From the NCBI RefSeq assembly GCF_927798095.1, contig NZ_CAKMMF010000019.1, positions 1 through 64,000 of the forward strand: a stretch of 64,000 nucleotides of DNA, read 5' to 3'. The stretch comes from Paenibacillus plantiphilus (GTDB lineage: Bacteria > Bacillota > Bacilli > Paenibacillales > Paenibacillaceae). Made by a program: the position numbers and the translations under genes. The notes under the pieces were generated by a model. That model worked only from the letters and a program-made list of their open reading frames with translations, was not told the DNA's origin and did no database searches. Positions 34,273 to 42,576 of the stretch are shown here, piece by piece. Each line of letters starts with the position of its first letter. The stretch's first letter is position 1.

Positions 34273-35052
34273 GTGGGGATGAAAACGATAGCACTGCATT
34301 ATCCAGGGCATTTAACATCATTCGCGCTAAGCTCAAGTGATCGTGATCAGATTCTGGCTGGTGTGGAGTATAACAGCGGCTTTTATGAGCCGCATATTAT
34401 GAATGTGCTGACACATATCGTGAAACCGGATTGGGTCTGCTTGGATATCGGGGCCAATATCGGCGCGATTTCCCTTGCGATGAGCTTCCTTGCCTCTGGT
34501 GGAGGCGCTGTATTCGCTTTTGAGCCTTCCTCGGAAAATTTTCAATACCTCTCTATGAATGTCCGGCAAAATAAAGCTGGCAATATCATTCCGCTCAAGC
34601 TTGGTGTTTATGAGGAGAACAAGCGGATGGCCTTCTCATTCATTGATTTCGGAGGCGGTTGGTCTCATTTGACGACAGAGTATGCGGAGCGGGGGATCCA
34701 AGAGACGGTAACCTGCGTCAAGCTTGATGATTGGGCGGTGGAGCGGGGCTTGAGAAGGCTCGATCTGATCAAGCTGGATGTTGAAGGTGCGGAGGTGCCT
34801 GCGTTGAAGGGCGCGGAGGGCATCATTCGCGGATTCAGACCCGATCTCATCGTAGAGTTTAACCCGGGAGCACAGCAGACAATTTTTCATGAGGACCCTT
34901 CCTTGCTCTATCGGAAGCTGCAGGAGCTGTATCCGAGCTTATATATTATTGACTTTAACTACACCGTGGTGCAGCTTCATTCGTACGAGCAGCTTATGAG
35001 TTATTTTCGCGATGGAAGGGAGGTCGTCGATTTGTACGGCACGTATAAATAA
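34273..35052 (+). CDS. FkbM-family SAM-dependent methyltransferase
   Basis: A 259-residue class I methyltransferase. The SAM-binding motif is VCLDIGANIGAISLAMS, then VFAFEPSSENF (acidic residue contacting SAM) and the FkbM hallmark DLIKLDVEGAEVPALKG. Family members O-methylate sugars or small molecules, commonly in surface-polysaccharide clusters. GTG 34273 is preferred, six bases after AGGAGG; ATG 34279 is an alternative. Likely acts on a sugar of the glycan made by the neighbouring transferases (inference). Confidence 0.88.
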   Translation: MGMKTIALHYPGHLTSFALSSSDRDQILAGVEYNSGFYEPHIMNVLTHIVKPDWVCLDIGANIGAISLAMSFLASGGGAVFAFEPSSENFQYLSMNVRQNKAGNIIPLKLGVYEENKRMAFSFIDFGGGWSHLTTEYAERGIQETVTCVKLDDWAVERGLRRLDLIKLDVEGAEVPALKGAEGIIRGFRPDLIVEFNPGAQQTIFHEDPSLLYRKLQELYPSLYIIDFNYTVVQLHSYEQLMSYFRDGREVVDLYGTYK

Positions 35053-35090
35053 AATAATGCTGCGCTGCTGCGGCCATCTTGACCTTATTG

Positions 35091-35121
35091 TAACCGGCGG
35101 TTAAAATATAACCATTGGTTA
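35091..35121. promoter_or_regulatory. Two tandem TetR-type operators
   Basis: TAACCGGCGGTTA (35091-35103) and TAACCATTGGTTA (35109-35121) share the pattern TAACC-N3-GGTTA, with centres 18 bp apart. The second is extended by flanking TA/TA (35107-35123). They lie just upstream of the TetR gene, so autorepression by adjacent dimers is likely. Confidence 0.75.
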
Positions 35122-35145
35122 TAAGTGGAAGAGAGGGTCGCTATT

Positions 35146-35793
35146 TTGACTACGAGAAGAAAGCAATTGACGGAAGAAATTAAGGCAGGCATACGCACCT
35201 CAGCAGCGCTGCTGTTCGCAGAGAAGGGCTATCATTCCGTTACGATGAGAGAGATAGCAAAGGCGGCAGGATGCTCGCATACGGCCATTTACTTGTACTA
35301 TAAGAACAAGGTGGACTTACTGCAGCAGATCGCGATACCGCCGCTGGAGGAGCTGGAGCAAAGGATGCTGACGCAGATGAACAAGCTGCAAGCTGAGCCG
35401 CTGCAAGCGTTGTTAGCGGTTTGTGTGGCGTATGCCAGGTTCAGTCTGACTAACGCGAGCATACAGACGATACTGGTTACCTCCGCATCAGTAAGAGTGG
35501 ATGAGCAAGAGCCGGAGCTGGAAGTAAATGTGATCCGCAATCGGTTATTCGGTCATATGATGAATGCGCTGGGCCATGCTTTGGGCGGGGAGAGCAGCAC
35601 TGCAAGCAGCGCTGAAACGGCGTTGAATCAGACTCGTATTCTATTCTATTATGTACAAGGCTTTGTCAGCACCTATACGAATCATACTGAACCTGCTGAT
35701 GAGCTGCTTGAGCGTATATTGCCGATATACAAGCAGGGAATCCTGACGATTATCGCAGGGCTGCAGCAGACAAGCAGGTCTGGTGGAAGTTAG
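35146..35793 (+). CDS. TetR/AcrR-family transcriptional regulator
   Basis: A 215-residue regulator. The N-terminal helix-turn-helix reads FAEKGYHSVTMREIAKAAGC followed by SHTAIYLYYKNK; the C-terminal ligand domain is not diagnostic. TTG 35146 is eight bases after GAGAGGG and fits the family N-terminus; GTG 35125 overlaps the operator and has no ribosome site. Two TAACCnnnGGTTA dyads precede it. No obvious target other than itself lies next to it, since the next gene is convergent. Confidence 0.88.
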   Translation: MTTRRKQLTEEIKAGIRTSAALLFAEKGYHSVTMREIAKAAGCSHTAIYLYYKNKVDLLQQIAIPPLEELEQRMLTQMNKLQAEPLQALLAVCVAYARFSLTNASIQTILVTSASVRVDEQEPELEVNVIRNRLFGHMMNALGHALGGESSTASSAETALNQTRILFYYVQGFVSTYTNHTEPADELLERILPIYKQGILTIIAGLQQTSRSGGS

Positions 35794-35882
35794 CGCCAGC
35801 GGACCAGCGCTAATTCGAATAGCCCTCGCTGTCCTTCGAGAAAAGCACAGGAGCGTGCTCTCCGCGAAGGCGCCTGCGAAGG

Positions 35883-37235
35883 CTATAGGGCGCCTAGCTG
35901 ATGAAGCCGTTCGCGCATTCGCATCCCGGCAGCAGCGGGAGAGAAACGGGACAAAATCGTATCGCGTCCGGAGGCTCCAATCCGCGAACGCAGCTGATAA
36001 TCGTAATACAAGGCTCGCATATAATGAGCGGCGTGCTCGCAATCCGGATCAGCCCACAGCTGATGAGCCTCATAGGGACCAATCTGCTGGCCGATTGGTA
36101 TCAGCTGATACTGCACAGGACAAGAGTTGGCGGCATCCATATATGCCGTATTGCCGGACCAGTTCGTTGCGATCACGGGCTTGCCCATCGCCATCGCTTC
36201 CGCCAGAGTCAGTCCGAAGCCTTCGGCGCGATGCAAGGAAATATAGATATCGCATGCATCCAGCAATGCGCGAGTCTCTATTCCTGTCAGCCCGATATCC
36301 AGAAGATAGACGTTGCTGCAGTCGGCAATTCCAGCACGCAGCCGCTCCATATTCCCGCCGGAGGCATAGCTGTTGCTGACCTTAATAACGAGTGCAGCCT
36401 CCTCCGAATGCTTTCCGAATGCTTGTATGAAGGCGGCAAGAGCAGCCTGCGGGTTTTTGCGTTCTGTGAAGCTTAGCGCATCGAACATGGTGAGGAACAG
36501 CAGCGGCTCTTCCGGCAAGCTGAAATAAGCGCGTCCTGGGCGGAATCCGCTGCCCTCTGTTATGCCGGGCGGCATAGACAGGACGGGGACTGGTGATTTG
36601 GCCGCTACAGCATCGCGTACATAGGGGGAAGGCGTCCATACTTCGTTTAAGAGCTTGAAATGCTCGATCCATCCCTCCGGCACGGCAGGCAGTTCCCAAT
36701 GCCAGTAGCCGATATTCAACCGGCCTGCGAAAGCATCCGCACCAAGACCGCCGCATATATGAGGGGCGATGTCGGGATTGAAATGAAGTAAATTCGCTTT
36801 ATGGAGCGCTGCAGTCGTTTCGTAAGCATTCCAGGTCGCATCAGACGGTCTGGCAAGGGACCAGGCATCACAGGATAGAATATGAAACGGGGTTCCAGTC
36901 TGCAGAAGGGCTGCTGCTGTTAATCGGCAAGCCTCGCCAAGGCCGGATTCAGCCTTGTTGAAACCGATTAGCTGGATGCCCGGTTCGAGTGCTGGATTCA
37001 TCATGACAGAGGGAAGATCGTGATCGGAGACTCTACGCCTCCGACTCCCGCCATTACGTGGCAATCCGCGGAGCCGCTTATTGCCACGTGATCTTCTGAG
37101 CTGTCTCAGCGGATGCTTCCTCGTTGTCTGCATCCGTTTCCTATCGCGGCTGCTTCGCGGCCCCGCCTTGCGCTCCCGAGCCCGAGCCCGAGGCCGCCCC
37201 CTCCGAACTAGCCCCCGCGTGCGCTTTCGCTTCAA
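35883..37235 (-). CDS. GT4-type glycosyltransferase with polybasic N-terminus
   Basis: A 450-residue glycosyltransferase. From about residue 80 it has a GT-B fold: GFNKAESGLGEACR (acceptor side), MPPGIT, ITERKNP-type linker (FTERKNPQAAL) and the donor-site motif EGFGLTLAEAMAMGKPVIATNWSGN. Residues 1-75 are Arg/Lys-rich low complexity. The start is uncertain: TTG 37235 overlaps the preceding stop (TTGA); ATG 37133 is an alternative inside the basic tail, and the first ATG of the fold proper lacks a ribosome site. Cotranscribed with the bifunctional transferase upstream; probably builds a surface glycan. Confidence 0.85.
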   Translation of the reverse strand: MKRKRTRGLVRRGRPRARARERKAGPRSSRDRKRMQTTRKHPLRQLRRSRGNKRLRGLPRNGGSRRRRVSDHDLPSVMMNPALEPGIQLIGFNKAESGLGEACRLTAAALLQTGTPFHILSCDAWSLARPSDATWNAYETTAALHKANLLHFNPDIAPHICGGLGADAFAGRLNIGYWHWELPAVPEGWIEHFKLLNEVWTPSPYVRDAVAAKSPVPVLSMPPGITEGSGFRPGRAYFSLPEEPLLFLTMFDALSFTERKNPQAALAAFIQAFGKHSEEAALVIKVSNSYASGGNMERLRAGIADCSNVYLLDIGLTGIETRALLDACDIYISLHRAEGFGLTLAEAMAMGKPVIATNWSGNTAYMDAANSCPVQYQLIPIGQQIGPYEAHQLWADPDCEHAAHYMRALYYDYQLRSRIGASGRDTILSRFSPAAAGMRMRERLHQLGAL

Positions 37236-39403
37236 ATCTCCATCAGCCGGCTCTTGATCCGCTGAGCAGCATGCCCCCATGTGAAGCGGGAAGCAACATC
37301 GCGCGCGGCTTGCGCTCCCTTGGCAGCCGCTTCGGACTGATTGTCAACGACGTGACGCATCAGGTGCGCCAGATGGGCGGTATCCGGCTCTGCCCAGCGG
37401 AATCCGTTGTAATAATGACAGCGCGCCTGCGCAGGAACGAGCTTCTTCACACGAAGCGGATAGCTGTTGCCCTCATTGATAAACTCCGTTTGCGCGCTCC
37501 AGTTCGTTGCAATAACCGGCAATCCGCATGCCATAGCTTCTATGATCGGCATCCCCCAGCCTTCACCGCGTGTGGGAAGTACGAAGCAATCTGCAGAGCG
37601 GTATAGGCTGCTCATCCATGAGGACGGTATTTTGTCGTTATGGAGAATGATCATATTGCTGGCTGCCGCCCCCAGCTCCAGCTTGCGAATTTCGGTCGGC
37701 ACATCGATGGTGGAGTCATTATTGATGATTTTGCAAACGAGCACGGCATCCTTGCGGCGATGAAATACTTTAGCGAACGTTTGAAGCAGCATTTCCGGTG
37801 CTTTTCGTTCTCCCCATTCGAAGACAGACAGGAAGGTGAATTTCTCGCTGAACCGCCTGCCGCGAATGCCGGGATGATAGTAATTCGTATCGACCCCAAG
37901 AGGCATGATCCGAATAGGGACCTGTACGCCGCTGTTTGTAAAGGTGCCGAGATTGAATGCGGAGGGAACCCATATCTCATTCATTCCATTGGACTGATTG
38001 ACCCAATCGGCGGGCAAACCGTCTACCTCCAGCATCGTATAGCCAATCTTAAACCGGCCGTCATTTCTATGGAAGACATCGCCCTGGCCATATACGATCT
38101 GGACTGCATCCGGCATTTCAGGCCGCTCGCGGAACAGATTGATGCGCATGTCGCTGTTCTTCTTCGGCTCATCCAGAGGAACAGGAGTTCCAATGCCGTA
38201 TACATACCGATATTTGACCTTCACATGCTGATCATCCAGCGCAATCATCATGTTCTTGGACGATTCGGTATAGCCGAAGAAGGGCAGATTGACTACCGAA
38301 TGCCAGGTGACCCCTCGCTGGTAAGTCCCCTCTAGCGCGGCCTGCCATTTGTCGCGAAATACTTCCTTGGACTTATTATAAATTTCCCAGAAATCAACGC
38401 CGTTGACGCGAGTGGACGTATTGTGAAAATGGGTTAAGGTTACACGGCCGTCACAGACGATGCGATATCCGGCAGATATCGCTTTGAGACAGTAATCCGT
38501 ATCCTCGAAATAAGAGAAATAATCTTCGTCCAGCAGACCGATTCGGTTAATGAGCTCCCGCTTAATATAAGCGCATGCGAACACAATGCCCTGTACATCC
38601 CGAACGGCCGTATATTGACGGACATCATGCTCCATGCCGCCGATCTGCTGCCCCATAAGATTGTCGTGCAAAATGTAAGTCCCTGCATGATGAAGCTGTC
38701 CTTCAGGACCGCGCAGCCTGCTGCCGACAATGCCGATATCCGGCGATGACAGGGCGGTTTCCTGCAGCCGGACTAGCCAATCCAGCGGGTCTGTAAGAAT
38801 ATCATTGTTCAGCAGAACGATATCGCTCGACGGGTCGCAGTGGGGAAGTGCAGTATTGTTGCCAGCGACAAAACCGATATTGTCCGGGCTTGTAATTAGC
38901 CTAACCCAAGGAACCGTACGCAAATATTCAGTTGTGCCGTCGGAGCTGCCGTTATCGAAAAGAATGACATCGACCATGCCAAGGTTCAATGTTGGATACA
39001 GCATTTCCAAACAGCGCTTCGTATATTCGAGCCCGTTCCATGTCAGAATGATGATCGACACGCGGCGCTGCAGCGTTCCCGTTCCAACTGCTCCTCGGTC
39101 CGTATCCTCGGTGCCCGGATCGAAGGCGCTGTAGGCGGGGTCGCTTGCATACCCCTTTACAATTCCGATTCGCCGCCGCTTGCGTCCCTGCAAGCGAGTG
39201 CGGCCGCGAGTGGAAGCCCGGCGGCGCTTACTGCGAAGCGAAGTGCTTTTAAGCCGCCCGCGGGTTAGCTTGGCAGCGCGTAACCGCTTGGCGGCGGTGC
39301 GGGAGCGGCGGGCGATTCCTTTACGGGCGGCGGCCGATCGGCCGGCAGCCCGTTTGCGCGGCTTGATTCTGCTCCGCTTGACGCTGGAGCCGATCTTCAT
39401 CAT
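37232..39403 (-). CDS. Bifunctional glycosyltransferase (GT2 plus GT4) with polybasic N-terminus
   Basis: A 723-residue protein. Residues 1-80 are about half Arg/Lys with no hydrophobic segment. Residues 110-340 form a GT2 domain (VSIIILTWNGLEYTKRCLEM, DNGSSDGTTEYL, DEDYFSYFEDTDYCLK as the DxD-like and catalytic region). Residues 400-720 form a GT4 domain (GVDTNYYHP, FTFLSVFEWGERKAPEML, ending in EGWGMPIIEAMACGLPVIATNWS). Two sugars could thus be added by one chain. ATG 39403 follows a GGGAGG/AGGAG region. Its stop overlaps the next gene's TTG start. Confidence 0.88.
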   Translation of the reverse strand: MMKIGSSVKRSRIKPRKRAAGRSAAARKGIARRSRTAAKRLRAAKLTRGRLKSTSLRSKRRRASTRGRTRLQGRKRRRIGIVKGYASDPAYSAFDPGTEDTDRGAVGTGTLQRRVSIIILTWNGLEYTKRCLEMLYPTLNLGMVDVILFDNGSSDGTTEYLRTVPWVRLITSPDNIGFVAGNNTALPHCDPSSDIVLLNNDILTDPLDWLVRLQETALSSPDIGIVGSRLRGPEGQLHHAGTYILHDNLMGQQIGGMEHDVRQYTAVRDVQGIVFACAYIKRELINRIGLLDEDYFSYFEDTDYCLKAISAGYRIVCDGRVTLTHFHNTSTRVNGVDFWEIYNKSKEVFRDKWQAALEGTYQRGVTWHSVVNLPFFGYTESSKNMMIALDDQHVKVKYRYVYGIGTPVPLDEPKKNSDMRINLFRERPEMPDAVQIVYGQGDVFHRNDGRFKIGYTMLEVDGLPADWVNQSNGMNEIWVPSAFNLGTFTNSGVQVPIRIMPLGVDTNYYHPGIRGRRFSEKFTFLSVFEWGERKAPEMLLQTFAKVFHRRKDAVLVCKIINNDSTIDVPTEIRKLELGAAASNMIILHNDKIPSSWMSSLYRSADCFVLPTRGEGWGMPIIEAMACGLPVIATNWSAQTEFINEGNSYPLRVKKLVPAQARCHYYNGFRWAEPDTAHLAHLMRHVVDNQSEAAAKGAQAARDVASRFTWGHAAQRIKSRLMEI

Positions 39404-39427
39404 TGCTCCTGCCTCCCTTGTGTATAT

Positions 39428-40378
39428 TTACAGCTTGGCGCGCCAATAGTTGAGCAGGTCGGTCATCGTCTGCTTGAACGGAATTTCCGGCTTCCAGCCT
39501 GTATCCGCATGAAATTTATCGGAGCTGCCGAGCAGAATTTCCACATCAGAAGGGCGCATTCGCTGCGGGTCTTCCTGAATCTCCACTTCAATATCAGTGA
39601 GTGTCAGCAATAGCTGAAGCATATATTCAATCGTGCAGCAGGAGCCGGACGCAAGGTTATAGCATTCGCCTGGCGTTCCTCTCTCAAGCGCCAGCCAATA
39701 GCCGTGGACAATATCGCGCACGTCGGTAAAGTCGCGTTTGGCTTGCAGGTTGCCGACATGAATAACAGGAGGGCGCAGCCCTTTTTCAATCTCGGCAATT
39801 TGCTTGGCGAAATTGGAGGTGACGAAGCCCTCCCCGCGTCTTGGTCCCGTATGATTGAATGTGCGGGTACGTATGACATGAATGCCGTAGCTTCTAAAAT
39901 ATTGATAACCCAAATAGTCCTGCGCTACTTTACTCACAGCATAAGGACTGAGAGGGCGGAGCGGATTGTCCTCACGAATAGGGACCTCGCTCGGCTCGAC
40001 CTGACCATACTCCTCGCTGGAGCAAGCAATTTGCACCTTGGTTGGCAGCTTGAAGCGGCGAATCGCTTCGAACAGATGAATTTGTCCCGCAACATTATTG
40101 TGAATCGTATCAATCGGTGAATTCCACGACGTTGGAACGAAGCTTTGCGCAGCAAGATGGAAGATGAGCTCCGGCCGCTCGCGATCGATCAGCTGCTCTA
40201 CAGAAATAGGGTCCCTGAGCTCGCATTCCACCAGCTTGATATCGTTCTCGATATGTGCAATATGATCCTTCATACTGCGCTGGCGAATCGTCCCGACGAC
40301 CTCTATCCCCTTAGCGAGCAAATATTCTGCCATATGACTGCCGACAAATCCGGAAATGCCAGTAACCAAAGCTTTCAA
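39428..40378 (-). CDS. rmd: GDP-6-deoxy-D-lyxo-4-hexulose reductase-type SDR (GDP-rhamnose synthesis)
   Basis: A 316-residue extended short-chain dehydrogenase/reductase. The NAD(P) motif is GISGFVGSHM; catalytic SSEEYG and YAVSK (Tyr/Lys) are present. The segments LRPLSPYAVSK, RTRTFNHTGPRRGEGFVTSNFAKQI and AKRDFTDVRDIV match Rmd of Aneurinibacillus, which makes GDP-D-rhamnose, better than GDP-mannose dehydratase itself. TTG 40378 follows GAGGTGA and fits the family N-terminus; the longer frame overlaps the upstream gene. It is five bases after the GDP-mannose pyrophosphorylase gene. The dehydratase that would supply its substrate is not in the window. Confidence 0.8.
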   Translation of the reverse strand: MKALVTGISGFVGSHMAEYLLAKGIEVVGTIRQRSMKDHIAHIENDIKLVECELRDPISVEQLIDRERPELIFHLAAQSFVPTSWNSPIDTIHNNVAGQIHLFEAIRRFKLPTKVQIACSSEEYGQVEPSEVPIREDNPLRPLSPYAVSKVAQDYLGYQYFRSYGIHVIRTRTFNHTGPRRGEGFVTSNFAKQIAEIEKGLRPPVIHVGNLQAKRDFTDVRDIVHGYWLALERGTPGECYNLASGSCCTIEYMLQLLLTLTDIEVEIQEDPQRMRPSDVEILLGSSDKFHADTGWKPEIPFKQTMTDLLNYWRAKL

Positions 40379-40383
40379 AAAGA

Positions 40384-41409
40384 TCACCTCGAAAATTGGT
40401 TTATCCACGTTTTGAGACGCTGCTCTTCCGCCTTCGGGCAGATGAGCAGCCCGTTTGAAGTCGATACGATAATGAGATCATGAACGCCAATAATAATAGC
40501 CTGCTTGTCGTCGACGATAACTGTATTGCCAGTAGATTCAAGAAGCGCAGCAAAGCCTTGACTCACATTGCCTGCTGCATCTGCATCCATATGGCGCCGC
40601 AGCGCTGCCCATGACCCCAGGTCATCCCAGCCGCATTGAACCGGGATGCAATAGATGGAATCAGCCTGCTCCATAACCGCATAGTCAATCGACAGGGATG
40701 GCATTTCGGCATATGCAGCTGCTAGATTGCTGGAATGCTTCAGCAGGCTGTTCCATATGTCAGGCTGATGAGCTGCGACGCATTGCGCAATCGTCGAAGG
40801 ACGCCAAGCGAAAATACCGCTGTTCCAATAGATATCAGGCTCCACGATAAGCTGTGAGGCTCGCTCGGCTGTCGGCTTCTCCAGAAATTGGCGGACTCGC
40901 AGAACGCCCGTGGATAACAGCTCGCTGCTCTCCGGGGCAGTGGTATACATATAACCGAACCCTGTTTCCGGACGAATTGGCGGAATGCCAAGAGTGACAA
41001 TCGCATCTTTCTTGCTCGCGGTTTCTGCAGCGAGAGAAATGGCTGCGAGGAAGGCATTCTCATCCGATACATATTGATCCGAGGGGACGAATATCAGGGG
41101 GCGATTATCGCCGGACTGGAGGAAGCTGAACGCTGCCAAAGCCATGCATGGAGCTGTATCCTTCTGCTCTGGCTCAATAATAAGCTGGCCCAGGGGGAAG
41201 TCTGGAAGCTGCTGCTCCAAGAGAGATAAATAGCGTTGAGGAACTGCAATATATAGGCTGGTGTCTGATACTAATTTGCGAAATCGCGCCACCGTTTCCT
41301 GGATCATCGTTCGGTCAGAATGAAAAGGAAGAAATTGCTTAGGTGTCGATTCGACGCTGCGCGGCCAGAAGCGAGTTCCTTTGCCTCCAGCCATAATCAC
41401 GATATTCAC
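40384..41409 (-). CDS. manC: Mannose-1-phosphate guanylyltransferase (GDP-mannose pyrophosphorylase)
   Basis: A 341-residue nucleotidyltransferase. It opens with the pyrophosphorylase signature MAGGKGTRFWPRS...PKQFLPF, followed by FVPSDQYVSDENAF and FLEKPTAERA, and ends without the isomerase domain of bifunctional ManC/AlgA. It converts mannose-1-phosphate and GTP to GDP-mannose, feeding the reductase gene next to it and probably the glycosyltransferases. GTG 41409 has AGGTGA upstream. First gene of the minus-strand glycan operon. Confidence 0.88.
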   Translation of the reverse strand: MNIVIMAGGKGTRFWPRSVESTPKQFLPFHSDRTMIQETVARFRKLVSDTSLYIAVPQRYLSLLEQQLPDFPLGQLIIEPEQKDTAPCMALAAFSFLQSGDNRPLIFVPSDQYVSDENAFLAAISLAAETASKKDAIVTLGIPPIRPETGFGYMYTTAPESSELLSTGVLRVRQFLEKPTAERASQLIVEPDIYWNSGIFAWRPSTIAQCVAAHQPDIWNSLLKHSSNLAAAYAEMPSLSIDYAVMEQADSIYCIPVQCGWDDLGSWAALRRHMDADAAGNVSQGFAALLESTGNTVIVDDKQAIIIGVHDLIIVSTSNGLLICPKAEEQRLKTWINQFSR

Positions 41410-41576
41410 GTTAAGAAATCACCTCCAAGCAGGAAGAAACCATAGAGAATACCCGTAAATGTACTGACATAGTATTCGTCTATCAAGCAAGTCTGGAACG
41501 GCTTTTGTACGCGCGGTTATTGCAACTGGGCACATTTACCGGTTGGAGTCGCGGCTGGAATGTGATATTCTCTTAC

Positions 41577-41775
41577 GCGAGCCGAAACTTTAAGTACGGG
41601 GGATTATTAGGAAACATAGGATGTTGTTTCCCACCGGCAATCAAAGGCCCTGATAATGGGGGATTGCACGGGATTTGCGCAATAGGCGCTTGGGGTGAAT
41701 CGCGATGGCTTGTCCGCTGCGTAGGGCCGAACTCCTTGGTCCGAATCCGACAACTAACCTCGTAGGCCGCATGCT
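41577..41775 (+). ncRNA. Cyclic di-AMP riboswitch (ydaO/yuaA type)
   Basis: Conserved blocks of the ydaO family appear in order. They are a 5' GCCGAAACTTTAAGTACGGG (41581 on), GGGGGATTGCACGGG (41658 on), TTGGGGTGAATCGCG (41690 on), GTAGGGCCGAA (41721 on) and the hallmark run from TCCGAATCCGACAACTAACC to CTCGTAGGC (41740-41767). Such elements typically turn off genes for wall-associated proteins when c-di-AMP is high. The next gene encodes a LysM-3D protein, a classic target. Outer boundaries are approximate. The 41410-41576 stretch holds only the putative promoter region. Confidence 0.88.
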
Positions 41776-41823
41776 AAGCAGATAGAAGTCCGTGTTGCTG
41801 ACCCGGCAATCTGTGCAGCCATG

Positions 41824-41860
41824 ACGGAACATCCGCACCATTGTGCGATCCATGTTCCGT
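41824..41860 (+). promoter_or_regulatory. Hairpin between the riboswitch and the LysM-3D ribosome site
   Basis: ACGGAACAT (41824-41832) pairs with ATGTTCCGT (41852-41860), with inner GCAC/GTGC. It ends eight bases before AGGAGG and has no T run, so it may be part of the riboswitch expression platform or a spacer element rather than a standard terminator. Confidence 0.5.
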
Positions 41861-41881
41861 AAATAAAAGGAGGACATTCAA

Positions 41882-42559
41882 TTGTTCAAAATGAAATGGA
41901 AGACAAGTGCGGCAGCAGCAGCACTAACTGTTGCACTGTTGGCTTATTCTGGAGCAGCAAGTGCCGCAAGCGCTTACAAAGCGAAGGATGGCGACACTTT
42001 CTGGAAGCTGTCCAAAACGTTCAACGTGCAGCTGGGCAAGCTAATGGCCGCGAATCCGAAGATTGATCCGCTTAATATTTATGAAGGTCTCAAAATTACA
42101 ATTCCTGCTGCAGCGAGCGCAGCCAAGAGCAAGAAAGCTGCAGCGGACACGAAATCAGAAAACAAGTTGATGATGGCCGCAGCTTCAGACAGCGCGGGTG
42201 ACGAGAATGTCATTCAGGTCGGCAAGAAGGAATTCAGTTTCTCGGAGGTTATACAGGCAAAGGCTAGCGCGTACACGGCAGCAGCTTCGGAGAACGGAGG
42301 CTGGGGCGCTGTTGACTACTTTGGCAATCCGCTGAAGGTGGGGACGATTGCAGTCGACCCCAACACAATACCTTTGGGCACCAAGGTATACGTTACCGGC
42401 TACAATTATGACGGCTTGCCGCAAGGCGGGATGATTGCGGTCGCATCCGACATGGGTGGCGCGATCAAAGGCGATCGGATCGATATCTTTGTTCCGGATT
42501 CACAGAAGCAGGCGCGGACGTTCGGCTACCAGTATGTTAAAGTGTTTGTGCTTGAATAG
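41882..42559 (+). CDS. Secreted LysM and 3D-domain cell wall protein (YocH/YabE-like)
   Basis: A 225-residue exported protein. A signal peptide (about 1-29, GAASAAS) is followed by one LysM domain (YKAKDGDTFWKLSKTFNVQLGKLM...) and a C-terminal 3D domain (VDPNTIPLGTKVYVTGY, then ASDMGGAIKGDRIDIFVP with the three conserved aspartates of a lytic-transglycosylase-like fold). It likely cleaves peptidoglycan during growth. TTG 41882 is eight bases after AGGAGG; the ATG at 41891 is too far. Controlled by the c-di-AMP riboswitch upstream. Confidence 0.9.
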   Translation: MFKMKWKTSAAAAALTVALLAYSGAASAASAYKAKDGDTFWKLSKTFNVQLGKLMAANPKIDPLNIYEGLKITIPAAASAAKSKKAAADTKSENKLMMAAASDSAGDENVIQVGKKEFSFSEVIQAKASAYTAAASENGGWGAVDYFGNPLKVGTIAVDPNTIPLGTKVYVTGYNYDGLPQGGMIAVASDMGGAIKGDRIDIFVPDSQKQARTFGYQYVKVFVLE

Positions 42560-42576
42560 ACCTGTACAGCCTCTGG

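Noticed and set aside
35883-36042. Plus-strand reading frames opposite the GT4 gene
   Set aside because: They lack ribosome sites and overlap conserved glycosyltransferase sequence.
41505-41765. An 86-codon open frame upstream of the LysM-3D gene
   Set aside because: It lies over the conserved c-di-AMP riboswitch sequence, has no ribosome site and no recognisable protein.
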